A stretch of 64,000 bases of DNA, from positions 248,001 to 312,000 of the forward strand of contig FMBT01000300.1 in NCBI GenBank assembly GCA_900095095.1, written 5' to 3'. How positions within the stretch are numbered: position 1 is the stretch's first letter; the number at the start of each line of letters is the position of its first letter. The notes under the pieces are model-generated. The model saw only the letters and a program-made list of their open reading frames with translations, was not told the origin of the DNA and did not search any database. Of this stretch, positions 42,825 through 53,841 are shown piece after piece. This stretch comes from Fragilariopsis cylindrus CCMP1102. Lineage: Eukaryota; Bacillariophyta; Bacillariophyceae; Bacillariales; Bacillariaceae. Position numbers and translations under genes: made by a program.

Positions 42825-45800
42825 TTAAAGGTCAGAATGCCGGAATGTAGGTCTCAAAGCTTCCAATTCTCGTTTCTTATGTCTACTAGCTGAAATCTTA
42901 GCATTGTGCGTTCCATCCTCCTTAATGATTGAAGTCTTTTCGTACTTTTCAGCGGCGGCTTTAACCGCATCAAAATCAGAGTGTGCCAGTAGATCATTTA
43001 TCTCATTTGCCAAAGGAACATTCAAACGCGAAGGAGATTCAGATGTTGCGACTTCCAGAGAAGAAATTGAGTCTGCCATGCTTGAGCTCTCATAATAACC
43101 ACTTGACGTAGATGTTGAGTCAGAAAGATCAGCAAGCAAACCTCCCATTGTCCCAACCGCTGTCCAATCAGCAATTGTATACGTACGTTTGTTCTGAGAT
43201 TGGTTCACTGGCGAATCCATTGCTGACGACGTCGACGAAATCGAACATTCAGTTGGTGGTATTGTGGAATGTTTGTGTCGCTCAAGTATGGGAGGATTCT
43301 CGACATCACCAGCGTTATCATCGTTCCCATTAATATCAGCTTTTTGTACTTTACATGGTGGGGGACGATCACCAGAAGATGGCTCTCCAGCATGCTGTTG
43401 CATCGAGTATTCTTCACTTGAGCTCACTGGTGACATTTTCGACACAACCGTTTCCCCACTACTTGGTTCACCGGCAGAAGCAGAAATCCCTGTCAAAGCG
43501 ACGTTGTCGTAAGGTATTGGTAGCGAGCCAATCATCGCATCAGATGTCAAAACGAAGTCTTTGCTACCATTTTCTGTTGCGGGACTTACGTCGGAAATGT
43601 CAAGATAAGGTACTCCATCATATTCATTGTACCTGTTAGCGCTATCTCTTTTTTCATTTTTTGTCTGTATATCAGACATACTCTCCAAGAAAGTGCTATT
43701 CAGCTTATATTGCGCAGCTATCATCGAAGTCTCCGTTTCAAGTTCTCTAAGGTCGTTTGATTCGATTATCTTATTTAGTTCATATATCTCATCCCATATT
43801 TCTGGTGTCTCCTCTTCAGTACTAGAATACGAACTTCCAACAGCTCTGATCTGGCTTTGATTGTCAAACTCTTGAGCTATTTCATCGATCTCATTGACCA
43901 TTTCGTCCCCGGACCTACTAGGAAGAGGAGAGTGAGATTGTGATGGTGCGAGTGACGTGTCAAGGGAAGATAAGGATGCATCTTCCTTTTGGACACAAGA
44001 TCACTTCGATGTGACGGATCTAATGGATGGCTGGAAAAGTAGTTAGCTTTGTCTTTTTCCGGCTTTTTCTCGCGTACTGGTAAGTCGTTCTCATATTTAT
44101 CTACTCGCAATCGATTTTCTTCTTCTATTGATTTTGATATTAGCGATGAGTTGGAAGTTCCTCGCGCTAGAGCGGCTCCGGCAGTAATGATTCCAGCTAC
44201 TTCAAGTACATCACCAGTCGTGTTATCCTTTTCATCGTCATCAACAGCTGGCATTGACCAAGTCGTCGCTGGAAAAGAATCTATGACAGCCAGATTATCT
44301 AGATTCTTTAGAGGCATAATTGAATCTACCCGTTCTTTACGATCGTTTGCAAGCATTGCAGCAGAATTTGCTAACGATTTCCATTTCGATTTTGATTTAC
44401 ATGCTGGTGTTGGTACAAATTCTTCTTCTCTTTCTTGTGATATACTATGAATTCGAGAATTTTGCGAATTCGATATCTCCTTTGCGAACATACTTTCAAA
44501 TACAACCAACTTTTCTTCTTCTGTCAAAAGTCGAAACTTGTCCTGCAGTATTCGAATATCTATCCCTAATTCTGTATTGGAAGCTGTATAATGATCAAGT
44601 TGATCTTGTAGATTTACGACATGCTTCTGGCTCTCAACCTACCACCACGGAGAAAGATAAAAATTAATGGGATTGTTGAGAGTGCGAAATATGGGATTAA
44701 GTTAAAAAATAATGATTAAAAGATAAACAAAAACTTATACATACCGTTGGATGTTTGAGGATCTTTACACCAGCTGGTGAAGCGAGGGGCGGAGCAATGG
44801 CTTTACTCTTGAATTTCATTGCTATGCTCTTTCGCACGAACCACTCTTTGGGGGCAAAAACTGCGAAGGCAATAGCAATGGAGCTTGTAGTGATAATGAA
44901 GACATATAATACATATTTTGTAGTTGGATTTTCGACAACCAATGCTAATACGGGCCCCCCAATGATCCATGCTTCAAAAATGGGCAGAATTGATAGTTGA
45001 ATCCATTGCATTTCATGATACTCAAGATCCAAGAAACGGCATCTAAATGACTGAATCATGGCAACGAATATACAGACCATATTAAATACGAACAAGGGCA
45101 ACGTAAAAATAAGATAATCGAACCTTTCCCCCATACAATGTCCGTACGTTTCACCAGTCCCGCCCTCAGAATGAAGTGTCGTTCCGCTGATCCTATCTGT
45201 TGCCACCTCCATTCTTACCCATTTTAAAGGATCTAAGAGGGTCCATAGAAAAAGGACTATTCCGTTCAGTAAAAAGATCCAGCTGAAAGTTTTGAACGAA
45301 TCCCACGGTCGGACCGACATAACGTCGTACTTGCCAGGATGTTTAAAAATCCTCATACATGCCTGTATTTTTGAGTATACTGAGGAAAAAAACAATGTAT
45401 ATCCAAACATGTACATCCATGGCATTACCATGCACGTTATATCGAGGACGTCTTTACTAAAAAGAGAGTCGTCGAAACCAAGTGGAACGAGTGTTCCTCC
45501 CATAAAGAAAAGTCCCATGGCACACTGAATCATCAAAAAAGGTTGACATGCTTGTATGACATGATTTTTTCGATTCCATAATGTCCAAATAATCAAGCCG
45601 ACAGCCGTACAGCAAATTAATCCAGCCAAACCCCATCCGGTTTCTCTATAGTCCCTATCTATGTAATTCATAGATTTGACAACACTATCGGGACTTTCAG
45701 TGAATCCGAGTGATTTTCGATAGCTATCTGCTACGGTCGATTCATCCAAATACGACAATGCTTCTCTTATTTTTGTATCCATTTGATCTGTTGTTTTTCT

Positions 45801-47591
45801 ACGAAGTATGACGTCATCGAGAGAGTTCAATGTTATACCTTCATTTTTCGTATTCGTACTTGCATTTGAATTTAATAATAGATAAGAAGAAACCTCTTCG
45901 TGGATAATATGCCTAATATTCGTTCCGGGAGATGTCCTTATTTCCATGACTGTGTTTCCCGAGTTGACCTCCTGTATTGTGTCTTTATATTCTGATATCG
46001 TACTTTCATCATAACCCACATCGATCCAATTGGAAGCTTGTAGGTGAGAGTATCGGTATGGGGTGACAAAATTAGATCGTTGATTGGGTAAAAGATCCGA
46101 AAGAGATTGTGCTGTGTTGGATATATAAGAAAAGAAATCAGCCATCGCATTCTGCTCCCGGGTAGGAGAATTATTTGATACACCTCCCGCCCAACCCCCA
46201 AAGGCTGCATAGGATGGTCGATTAACTATCCCTATATCATCAAAGTACAATCCATATGGACATAATTCTGGTGTACAAGATTCTAAATTTCCTGATGTAC
46301 GATTGAAGACCCGAGTAGATCCTGGAGTGGGAGCAACACCAATAGTAATATTATTATTATTATTATTGACAATAGTTTCAGTCGTCAATTGCTTTCCCCA
46401 ATTGTATGTTATGGCGCAAGTTCCGTCATTTAATCTTAAATTTATATCATCCTCATTGTCGTCACACTCTATATCCTCAAAGGTTTCTTCCGGTGGTCCC
46501 AATATATGCTGTTCCGCTAAAATTCGTAATGTTTCTTCCATCGCCTCCCCCAAGAGCGGGTCCATCGTTATTGGATCTAATAAGTAACCTGAGGATGTTC
46601 CCGTGGATTGTGTCATTGTAGACAAAACTAAAGATGCCCAATACGCATTGATGTTATTATTATTATTATCATTATTATCATTATTATTACGACATCTACC
46701 ACCATTATTATTTGTTCGAGTTACACAACTTCCAGTTAGTTCAGCATTATTTGGTCCCCAAGGTTGACCATGAAAGAATGCAGCAGCATCTCTATATCCA
46801 TCCCACGTTTTTGGTACATCCAGTTGATATTTTTCAAACAAATCCTTACGAAAATATACACTTAATACATCCCCATTGAGTGGTAGTGCCCACAATGTCG
46901 TCTTTTTGTTTTTGGTACTTTTTTCATCATCACCGCTTGATGTTATTGTTGAACTTGAACTTGAACTGCTACTACTAATTACTTGTTGTTGTGCCTGTGA
47001 TCGAAAAAAAGGTTGTATATCTTCCCATTGAATGCTGTTGTTCTCCTCCTCCTTGACGTCTATTTCATTGTTATTGTTATTGTTATTGTTATTGTTATTG
47101 TTATTGTTGTTATTGTTTATTTGCATTTGCTGCTGCCGTTCTTGATTTTGTCGTATATAATTAGTCCAATCCCATAATCGGTTTGAATCTATCAGTGCAC
47201 CTGTCAAATGAGCTGGGAATATAATTCCATCCCAAGATGATTGACTTTGGATATTGTCAATTTGTTCTATCAGATATTCACCTTCATTGTTGTTGTTGTT
47301 GTTGTTGTTATTATTATTAGAAGCATTAATTTCTTGCAATATAATTGAAATATTTGGATTCTGAATTTGATAATTAGAAACATGATATTCTAAATAATTT
47401 TTAAATTCTTCTCCTTCATAAATCAATACAAGATTTTTATTTCGATTTCGAACATTACAATCAGAATAATCACAATTGATACTACTACTACTACCACTAG
47501 TATCATCACAATTAGATAATTTTTTGTTTCTTTTATTATTGCTGCTCTTCTCGAAGATGTTATCGTTATTATTATGATTGTTTGGTGCCAT
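42825..47591 (-). CDS. Receptor A: solute-binding domain fused to class C-like 7TM and long cytoplasmic tail
   Basis: Exon 1 (47591-44745, 949 aa) starts with an Asn/Ser-rich region without a clear signal peptide. It continues into a bacterial ABC family-1 (MalE/UgpB-like) solute-binding fold: LWALPLNGDVLSVYFRKDLF, PKTWDGYRDAAAFF, then GVAPTPGSTRVF and GGWAGGVSNN with AMADFFSYISN. Cys pairs include CTPELCPYG. Seven hydrophobic helices follow from about residue 650 (WGLAGLICCTAVGLIIWTLW to YVLYVFIITTSSIAIAFAVF), in the GABA-B-like class C plan without a Cys-rich linker. Exon 2 (44638-42825) opens with a coiled coil (VESQKHVVNLQDQLDHY, then ILQDKFRLLTEEEKL) and a Ser/Asp-rich tail of about 550 residues with two AGEPSSG repeats. 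The frame changes by one base at the four-T run 43987-43990. Ligand and G-protein coupling are unknown. Confidence 0.85.
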
Positions 47592-48469
47592 TTTTCTTAA
47601 TATTTTTTCTTTTTTAAAAGCACTCCTCTTCCTCCCCCCCGTAATAAGAGCGTAGCGTATTCGAATATCTCCTTTCCTATAACGATACGGGTACAGTACA
47701 GTCTCTCACGAAATTCTGTATGTTCACAATCAAACCGATCTTATTAATATTATTCTCTTTTTGTAGTTGAAGTGGTACAGTAGTTACTTATTGTAACAAC
47801 AGCAAATTCTACGATGTCTTCAATCTGTTTGCTTTGCATTTGACGATCCGATTATTTTTATTTTACTTTCTAGCTACAGTATTGCTTCTTATTTACCGTG
47901 TATATAATTTAAAGCGCGTAACGTTACCGTAATGCATGCATAAATAATAAAATAATAATGTTTTAAATACATAAAAGGCCATGTGAGTCGGATAAAGCGA
48001 ATTGCGGTTACTTACTTAGTAAGTGTAGGGGCATTTTTGTCCATATCTCGTTTTATTTAGGAGAAATCATCAGTGCGTGATTAAAAAGAAGAAATTAATA
48101 ACAATTCAATGACCAAAATATGGCATAAGTTATTTTTAAGGAGTTTAAAAGAAAAACTGTTGGAGCTACAGTACTGTAACTTGCTTAGCTAGCTAGCTAG
48201 GCGCTAGCGAGTTAGTCACAATAGCTTCGATGCGGTTATTTTTAGAAAAAAAAGGGAGTTGAATGAATCGATTGATGAATTCATTCATTCATTCATTCAT
48301 TCATTCGCCATTGTTCGCATTATCATCTACTACTACCGTACTACAGTATATATTCAAGATACATTTGACATTGTATATATATATATATGCATAGCACAAT
48401 CTCCTTTCGATTACACGGTATCATATCGTTATTAAATTAATATCGCAGTAAGTTACCGTCCTTAAAAAT
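47592..48469. promoter_or_regulatory. Shared divergent promoter region of receptors A and B
   Basis: This 878-bp spacer separates the start codons of two head-to-head receptor genes. It contains GTACAGTACAGTC (47690), CTACAGTATTGC (47875), CTACAGTACTGTAAC (48165), AGCTAGCTAGCTAGG (48188) and a (TTCA)n run (48281-48306). It contains no ORF. Confidence 0.55.
48281..48306. repeat. (TTCA)n microsatellite
   Basis: About six TTCA/ATTC units lie in the spacer between the two receptor genes. Confidence 0.85.
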
Positions 48470-51400
48470 ATGTCTAACGAAGGTGAATGCTGTAAATCCT
48501 GTGATGAGGTTTTCTCCTCTACAAGTACAAGTAGGAGTAGCTTGGACTACTCCACCAAAAATACAAGACGTACAAATCAAGATGATGTTGACAACGACGT
48601 TAGTAATGACGGTGATGATGATGATAGAAATAACAATAATATTAATAATAGTAGTAAAGATACTACAACACCAATTCGTATACTAACATGGTCGAATAAA
48701 AAATCTATATTACAAAATTATGCTGAATTATATAACAAATCTTATCCACAAGCAGCTACTATATATATTTTTGATGTACGATCATTAAAAGAATTAGATT
48801 ATGAAGTTATATCAGAATTAAAATCAGAATCAATATTATATGATGGATTTGTTGTCCCACCACTCTTTTTAGGAAATATGTATCAACAAAATAATGGAAA
48901 TGCTTTAGCAATATGGGATGATGATAATAATGTAGATGAAGATGATGATGAAGATGAGGACATTTCTTCTTCATCGTCGTCGCAACAAAAACAGGAGCAG
49001 GAACAACAATCTCGATCTCAATCTTCATCTTCAAAATCATCATACTCATCATTGATAAATGATTTATTACCATATTATCGATATGAGGTTGCTACCTATG
49101 ATGATAAGATACGTTCTTTGCCTATTATAGCAGGATCACAAACATTACTTCTTTTTCGTAAAGATTATTTAGATGAAATGAATTTACCTACACCAAAAAC
49201 TTGGAATGATTGGACAAAATTTCATCTATATTGAATAATAATTCACAACAAAAACAAAAACAACCAATAGGATTAAACGACGGAAGACCTATGTATGGTT
49301 CATGTATTGGTCTACTCAATGAAGATGGTTGTCGAAAAGAAATTTTAATAATAATAATGATAGTGGAACTGGAACTAGAACAGATAATAATGATTATTGT
49401 AATAGTCAATCAATGACATATTTAGGTATGATGTTATCTAGTATGACACAAGTTATGGGTAATTCAACTGGATGGATGATGGGTTTAAATCATAATAGTC
49501 CAATAACAACAGGTGTCGTCGATCCATTATTTCAACCAACATTAGAATATATTTTAAAATGGATGGAACAACAGATTATGACTGGTGGTCCATCCAATCA
49601 ATTGACAACAGATTCATCCTATAATATGCAATTATTCCGTGATGGTCGATGCGGAATGACTATAACGTCTGATTATGATGCTGAATTGTTAAAAGATGAT
49701 AATGTTGGATTTGTACCACTTCCAGGATCAGATTATTTTTTAGATCGATCCACAACAACAACCACTGACGATGATGATCAAAGAATGAAAAATTGTACCG
49801 ATATACTTTGTCCATTTGGGAAAGATTATTATGATAATAATGGGGATAAAAATGTTGTCAATCTAGTCCCCTTTGGTGCTACAGACGCTACTGTTGGGAC
49901 CGTGTCTGGATTTATTTCTAAATATCGTCAAGAAGAAACTAGAAAGTTTTATAGATTCGTTCTCGAATCGTCATCGTCGTCGTCCAATAACCATCATCAT
50001 CATCAGCCATTAACTTACTCTGAATTGAAGAATTCAATTGTACCAGGATATGAAACGACTATAACAGCCTTAACAAGCAACCCAAATGCTGCCATTCCCT
50101 TTCGTGTACCTAATGCATTTAATCTTCTATCAGAATTAGATAACCGAGTGTACGAATATTTAGTCAATGGTGATTACGATGATGATAATCGTAAGCGAGT
50201 TACGCAGAATGTGGTAAATTCTTGGCAATCAATGATATCGATGTATGATTACCGTGACAAAAGTTTATTACCAACCTCAGTTTTTTACGAAAAGTCATTG
50301 GGTGTATTTGTTCCCGTACCAGCTGAAGATATGTATATTGGTTGGACTGCAAGGGGTGTTATGTGGGGTCTAGGTGGCGTTAGCTGCCTACTATCCGTAT
50401 GCCTGGCAATCTGGGTATGGAAATACCAACACGAAAGAGTAATACGAGGTATGTATATGCATATGTTGCGTTGCTGTATAGGTGGTGGCGATGATGACAA
50501 TCGAAAATATTATAATAAATATCTTCACATTGATGCATACTGACCCCCCCCCCCCCCTCCCCCCTCTCTCTCTCTCCCCTTGATTATTTCTGCAATAAAA
50601 CAATTTCGACAGCATCGCAACCAGTCTTTTTGTATTTGATCTGTGGAGGAACACTTGTGATGGCTTTATCAGTATTCACATCTGGAGTCGAAGATGACAT
50701 TGCTACTTATCCAATGGTAGCGGCATCTTGTACCGCTACATATTGGTTGTATTCGTTAGGGTTTGTAGGTGTTATAACGGCTATGTTCTCAAAAATTTGG
50801 ATGCTTAGTAATGTAAGTTACGACTATATATTGATACCAATGATCAAAAAACGCTTTATTTTGAAGTTTCTTACATTTCTTGTAAATTCTTGTTATAATC
50901 AATTGTTAACACGAAACAGGTCTTCAAGAAACCTCGAAATGAACAGCGAATTCAAATTACTAGACAGGACATTTTACTCCCGTTCTTTGTTATATTCGGA
51001 ATCGATTTTCTTATCCTCCTCGTATGGACTATAATCGATCCACAACAGTGGGTCAGAATTCCAATTAATGAAGATCTATACTCTTTGAACCTTGTGGAGG
51101 AGTCAACACTAGGCTGGTGCACATCGGATAATACACAAGTTTATGTTGGCGTCCTTATTGCGTTGAATACCACCATCGTAGTATTATCCCTCGTCCAATC
51201 TTACGAGTGTCGACGGATAACAACGGAATACTCAGAAAGTCTTTGGATCACCGCTTCCATCACCATAACTGCACAAGCTTGGATCATCAGTCTTCCGTTA
51301 ATTATTCTCCTGGAAGATAGTCCTCAAACTTACTTTCTAGTGCGATCTGGTACGATATTATGCACCACATTACCAGTTTTGCTTCTTATTTTTGTTCCTA

Positions 51401-51903
51401 AGATGATCTATCTGTACGAAGCGTTAGGCGATAGAAAGGAATCCAAATTGATTATGAAACAACAAGAAGAAGAATACGAAAAGAACAAGAACGACAATAT
51501 CGATGGTTCCAATAACAAAGCAACTCCGCATGCTGTAGTACAACAAAAAAGCGAACCGAAGGGTACGATTGGCATTCGAATCGTCCAATTTGTTTATCTA
51601 GATAGCGATGAGGTAAACGAACTTGAAGAGGCTGTGGATAAAGCAGAGCAACGCAATACCAAACTTCGAAATACAATGGAAAGGCTTGAGGAAAATCTCG
51701 AAGAACGTAAGTATACGAGAACATACCCATTTGATTCTCACAATCACGACCAGAACCATTCTGCGACGGGAGCTTCCCTCGGACGCAGCTCCATATCAGG
51801 TAGCACCAACAACAACTCTAGCAATGGCATCATTCTTGCAGCACGACCGGAAAACATACGACACAGTAAGCAAATGGTAAGGCGGGATACATATCACGAA
51901 TAA
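48470..51903 (+). CDS. Receptor B: solute-binding domain fused to class C-like 7TM with coiled-coil tail
   Basis: This paralogue of receptor A has exons 48470-50448, 50613-50812 and 50920-51903, giving about 1054 aa. The N-terminus has no clear signal peptide. The solute-binding region keeps RSLPIIAGSQTLLLFRKDYL, PTPKTWNDWTK, a GSCIGL block, MTQVMGNSTGW, VGFVPLPGSDYFL and CTDILCPFG, in the same order as receptor A. Seven helices run from GWTARGVMWGLGGVSCLLSV to TLPVLLLIFVPKMIYLYEAL. The splice junctions give VIRASQPVFLYLICGGT and MLSNVFKKPRNEQRI, aligned with receptor A. The tail carries a coiled coil (DEVNELEEAVDKAEQRNTKL, then TMERLEENLEER). Exon 1 has two one-base frame changes, both in four-A runs (49216-49219, 49335-49338). 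Intron 1 holds a poly-C run. Ligand unknown. Confidence 0.85.
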
Positions 51904-52327
51904 AATTCCTCTAATTGAAATATTACACATATATATTCAATATATATAATATATATTCGAATTTTTAGACTCTCTTTTCTCTCGATAATTTGCAATGCAC
52001 AAATAATAATATATTTAGCTGTTTAAAATTTGAAATAATTATTAGATCGCTATTCTGTGTTTATTACCTTGTATAGTTATCAAACATTGTGTTGAAATCG
52101 ACAATTTTTAAATATCACTCTGGGAACTGATGGAAGGACGGACTGTCTCTCTCATAAACACTACAATAATAATTAATACGCTACTATTAATACAGAAATC
52201 TATCACAAACTTACTCAGTATCATTCTTATTCCTGTTATTCCTTATTCATCTCATCATCAGCCCCTGCCTACTATATAGCATACGGTAGCCATCGAAGAG
52301 AAAAGTGGAAGTAGAAGAGTTGTTAGT
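51904..52327. other. Intergenic spacer
   Basis: AT-rich, with ATATAT stretches near 51930-51955. No supported gene. Confidence 0.5.
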
Positions 52328-53425
52328 ATGAAGATCATTGCGAATAAGATATTACAAAGAAACAATCCGACAAGGGCGTTTTGTTCTCTTTTGTCTTTAC
52401 CGTCAAAAAGTAGATTCACTTTGACGGCGGCAGCAGCGGCAGCTACTTCCAATACCAATACCAACACTAATCCAAGTAGTAGAGCTTCTTCGACCACCGT
52501 TAACGATGTCAACGACGATGACCAAAGATTCAACAGGAGCAACAGTGGAAGCAATAATACCTCCAACATCAACAGTAATAATAGTAATAGTAATAGTAAT
52601 AGTATGGATAATGCAAGGAATAGACTCGCCCAAGCCGCAATGGAACAAATTCCTAAATATGGTTGGACGCAAGATGCAATTACAGTAGCCGCCATGGAAG
52701 ATCCGAAACTTAGTGTGTCAATGTCAGGTATGTTATCACCATCTGAACTTATTTCTTGGTTTATGGATGATATGAATCATCAGTTGCGCCGAAAAAAGAA
52801 AGAAGAAGAAGAAGAAAGAACAACGAAAACAACAAGAACGAATGAGAATGAGAATAAGAATGATAACGACGTAGATATTGTATTCGAAGCTATTCAATGG
52901 CGACTAAAACAAGTTCTTCCTTTAGTTGAAAGTGGACAATGGCATCATGGGATGGCAATGGGTTTATCAACACCACAAGCAACACAATTACAATTACATG
53001 AATTTATTGAAATTATTTCACCAGAAAATTCTACAACGGCATACCATACAGCATTAGGTGCAATTTTCATATCGACAGAATTATTTCTTTTAACTGATTC
53101 TTCATCGACAACGGATTATTCAAAAACATGGTCATTTTTGAAACAACGATTAAATGAATTAGATTCTCATCAAAAAGAATTTGGTGGTGATGTTGATTTG
53201 GCTCAACTTATGTTGAATAATAATCCTCTTTCGTCAGTGTTATCGTCACTGTCACCATTATCGTCCTTGATTACGGGTGCTGCTACAGGTAATAGTATTC
53301 CTATCGTAGCTGGTATGGCTGTTGGACGATCATTATTAGAGGGAGCTGCTAGTCTTGTTCTTCCTCAATCATTTCGAGTTTTACCGCAACAACCAGGAGG
53401 AACTAAACCAAGTGACTACAAGTAG
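52328..53425 (+). CDS. COQ9: Ubiquinone biosynthesis protein COQ9
   Basis: COQ9 binds lipid-like quinone precursors and presents them to COQ7 in the mitochondrial coenzyme Q complex. This intronless 365-aa protein starts with a basic presequence (MKIIANKILQRNNPTRAFCS) followed by Ala and Asn/Ser runs. The family domain begins RNRLAQAAMEQIPKYGWTQD, with the ITVAAMEDPKLS helix, and continues with VFEAIQWRLKQVLPLVESGQ. The lipid-pocket helices follow (AYHTALGAIFISTELFLLTD). The typical ending SKTWSFLKQRLNELD is present. A Lys/Glu/Asn insert (about 155-180) interrupts the first half. The C-terminal 80 residues are hydrophobic, with SIPIVAGMAVGRSLLEGAAS, longer than usual for the family. Confidence 0.9.
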   Translation: MKIIANKILQRNNPTRAFCSLLSLPSKSRFTLTAAAAAATSNTNTNTNPSSRASSTTVNDVNDDDQRFNRSNSGSNNTSNINSNNSNSNSNSMDNARNRLAQAAMEQIPKYGWTQDAITVAAMEDPKLSVSMSGMLSPSELISWFMDDMNHQLRRKKKEEEEERTTKTTRTNENENKNDNDVDIVFEAIQWRLKQVLPLVESGQWHHGMAMGLSTPQATQLQLHEFIEIISPENSTTAYHTALGAIFISTELFLLTDSSSTTDYSKTWSFLKQRLNELDSHQKEFGGDVDLAQLMLNNNPLSSVLSSLSPLSSLITGAATGNSIPIVAGMAVGRSLLEGAASLVLPQSFRVLPQQPGGTKPSDYK

Positions 53426-53841
53426 TATAAATAAATAATTAATCTATGAAACCACCCACAGTATATTATTCCGTTGTATTATCTATACATGGATTGTAAA
53501 ACGAACAATAATCAGTAGTACGCGAATTTGTGGTTGATTACCGTACGTCAAATACATCTCAACAGTTTTAGTAGTGTGTGCACATCATTATTTCACTATA
53601 GTATTATCTTACTACTTCGTATATTGAATTCAAATAAGAGCCTATAGAATACATTACAAAATTATATAAATAGCTATTCAATAATTTTTGGATATGATTG
53701 ATTGATAATTGCAAAATACCGTATTTATTATTCCCTTACTATGTATTGAATATTATTTTTTACTAAGAATACGGACTTGATGTTTTATTTTATTTACTCT
53801 CATTATTGATCGATTGATTACAGTACTCGTATTCATTTTAG
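53426..53841. other. Convergent spacer
   Basis: AT-rich sequence between the 3' ends of COQ9 and Rpn9. TTACAGTACTCG lies just after the Rpn9 stop. No gene is seen. Confidence 0.5.
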
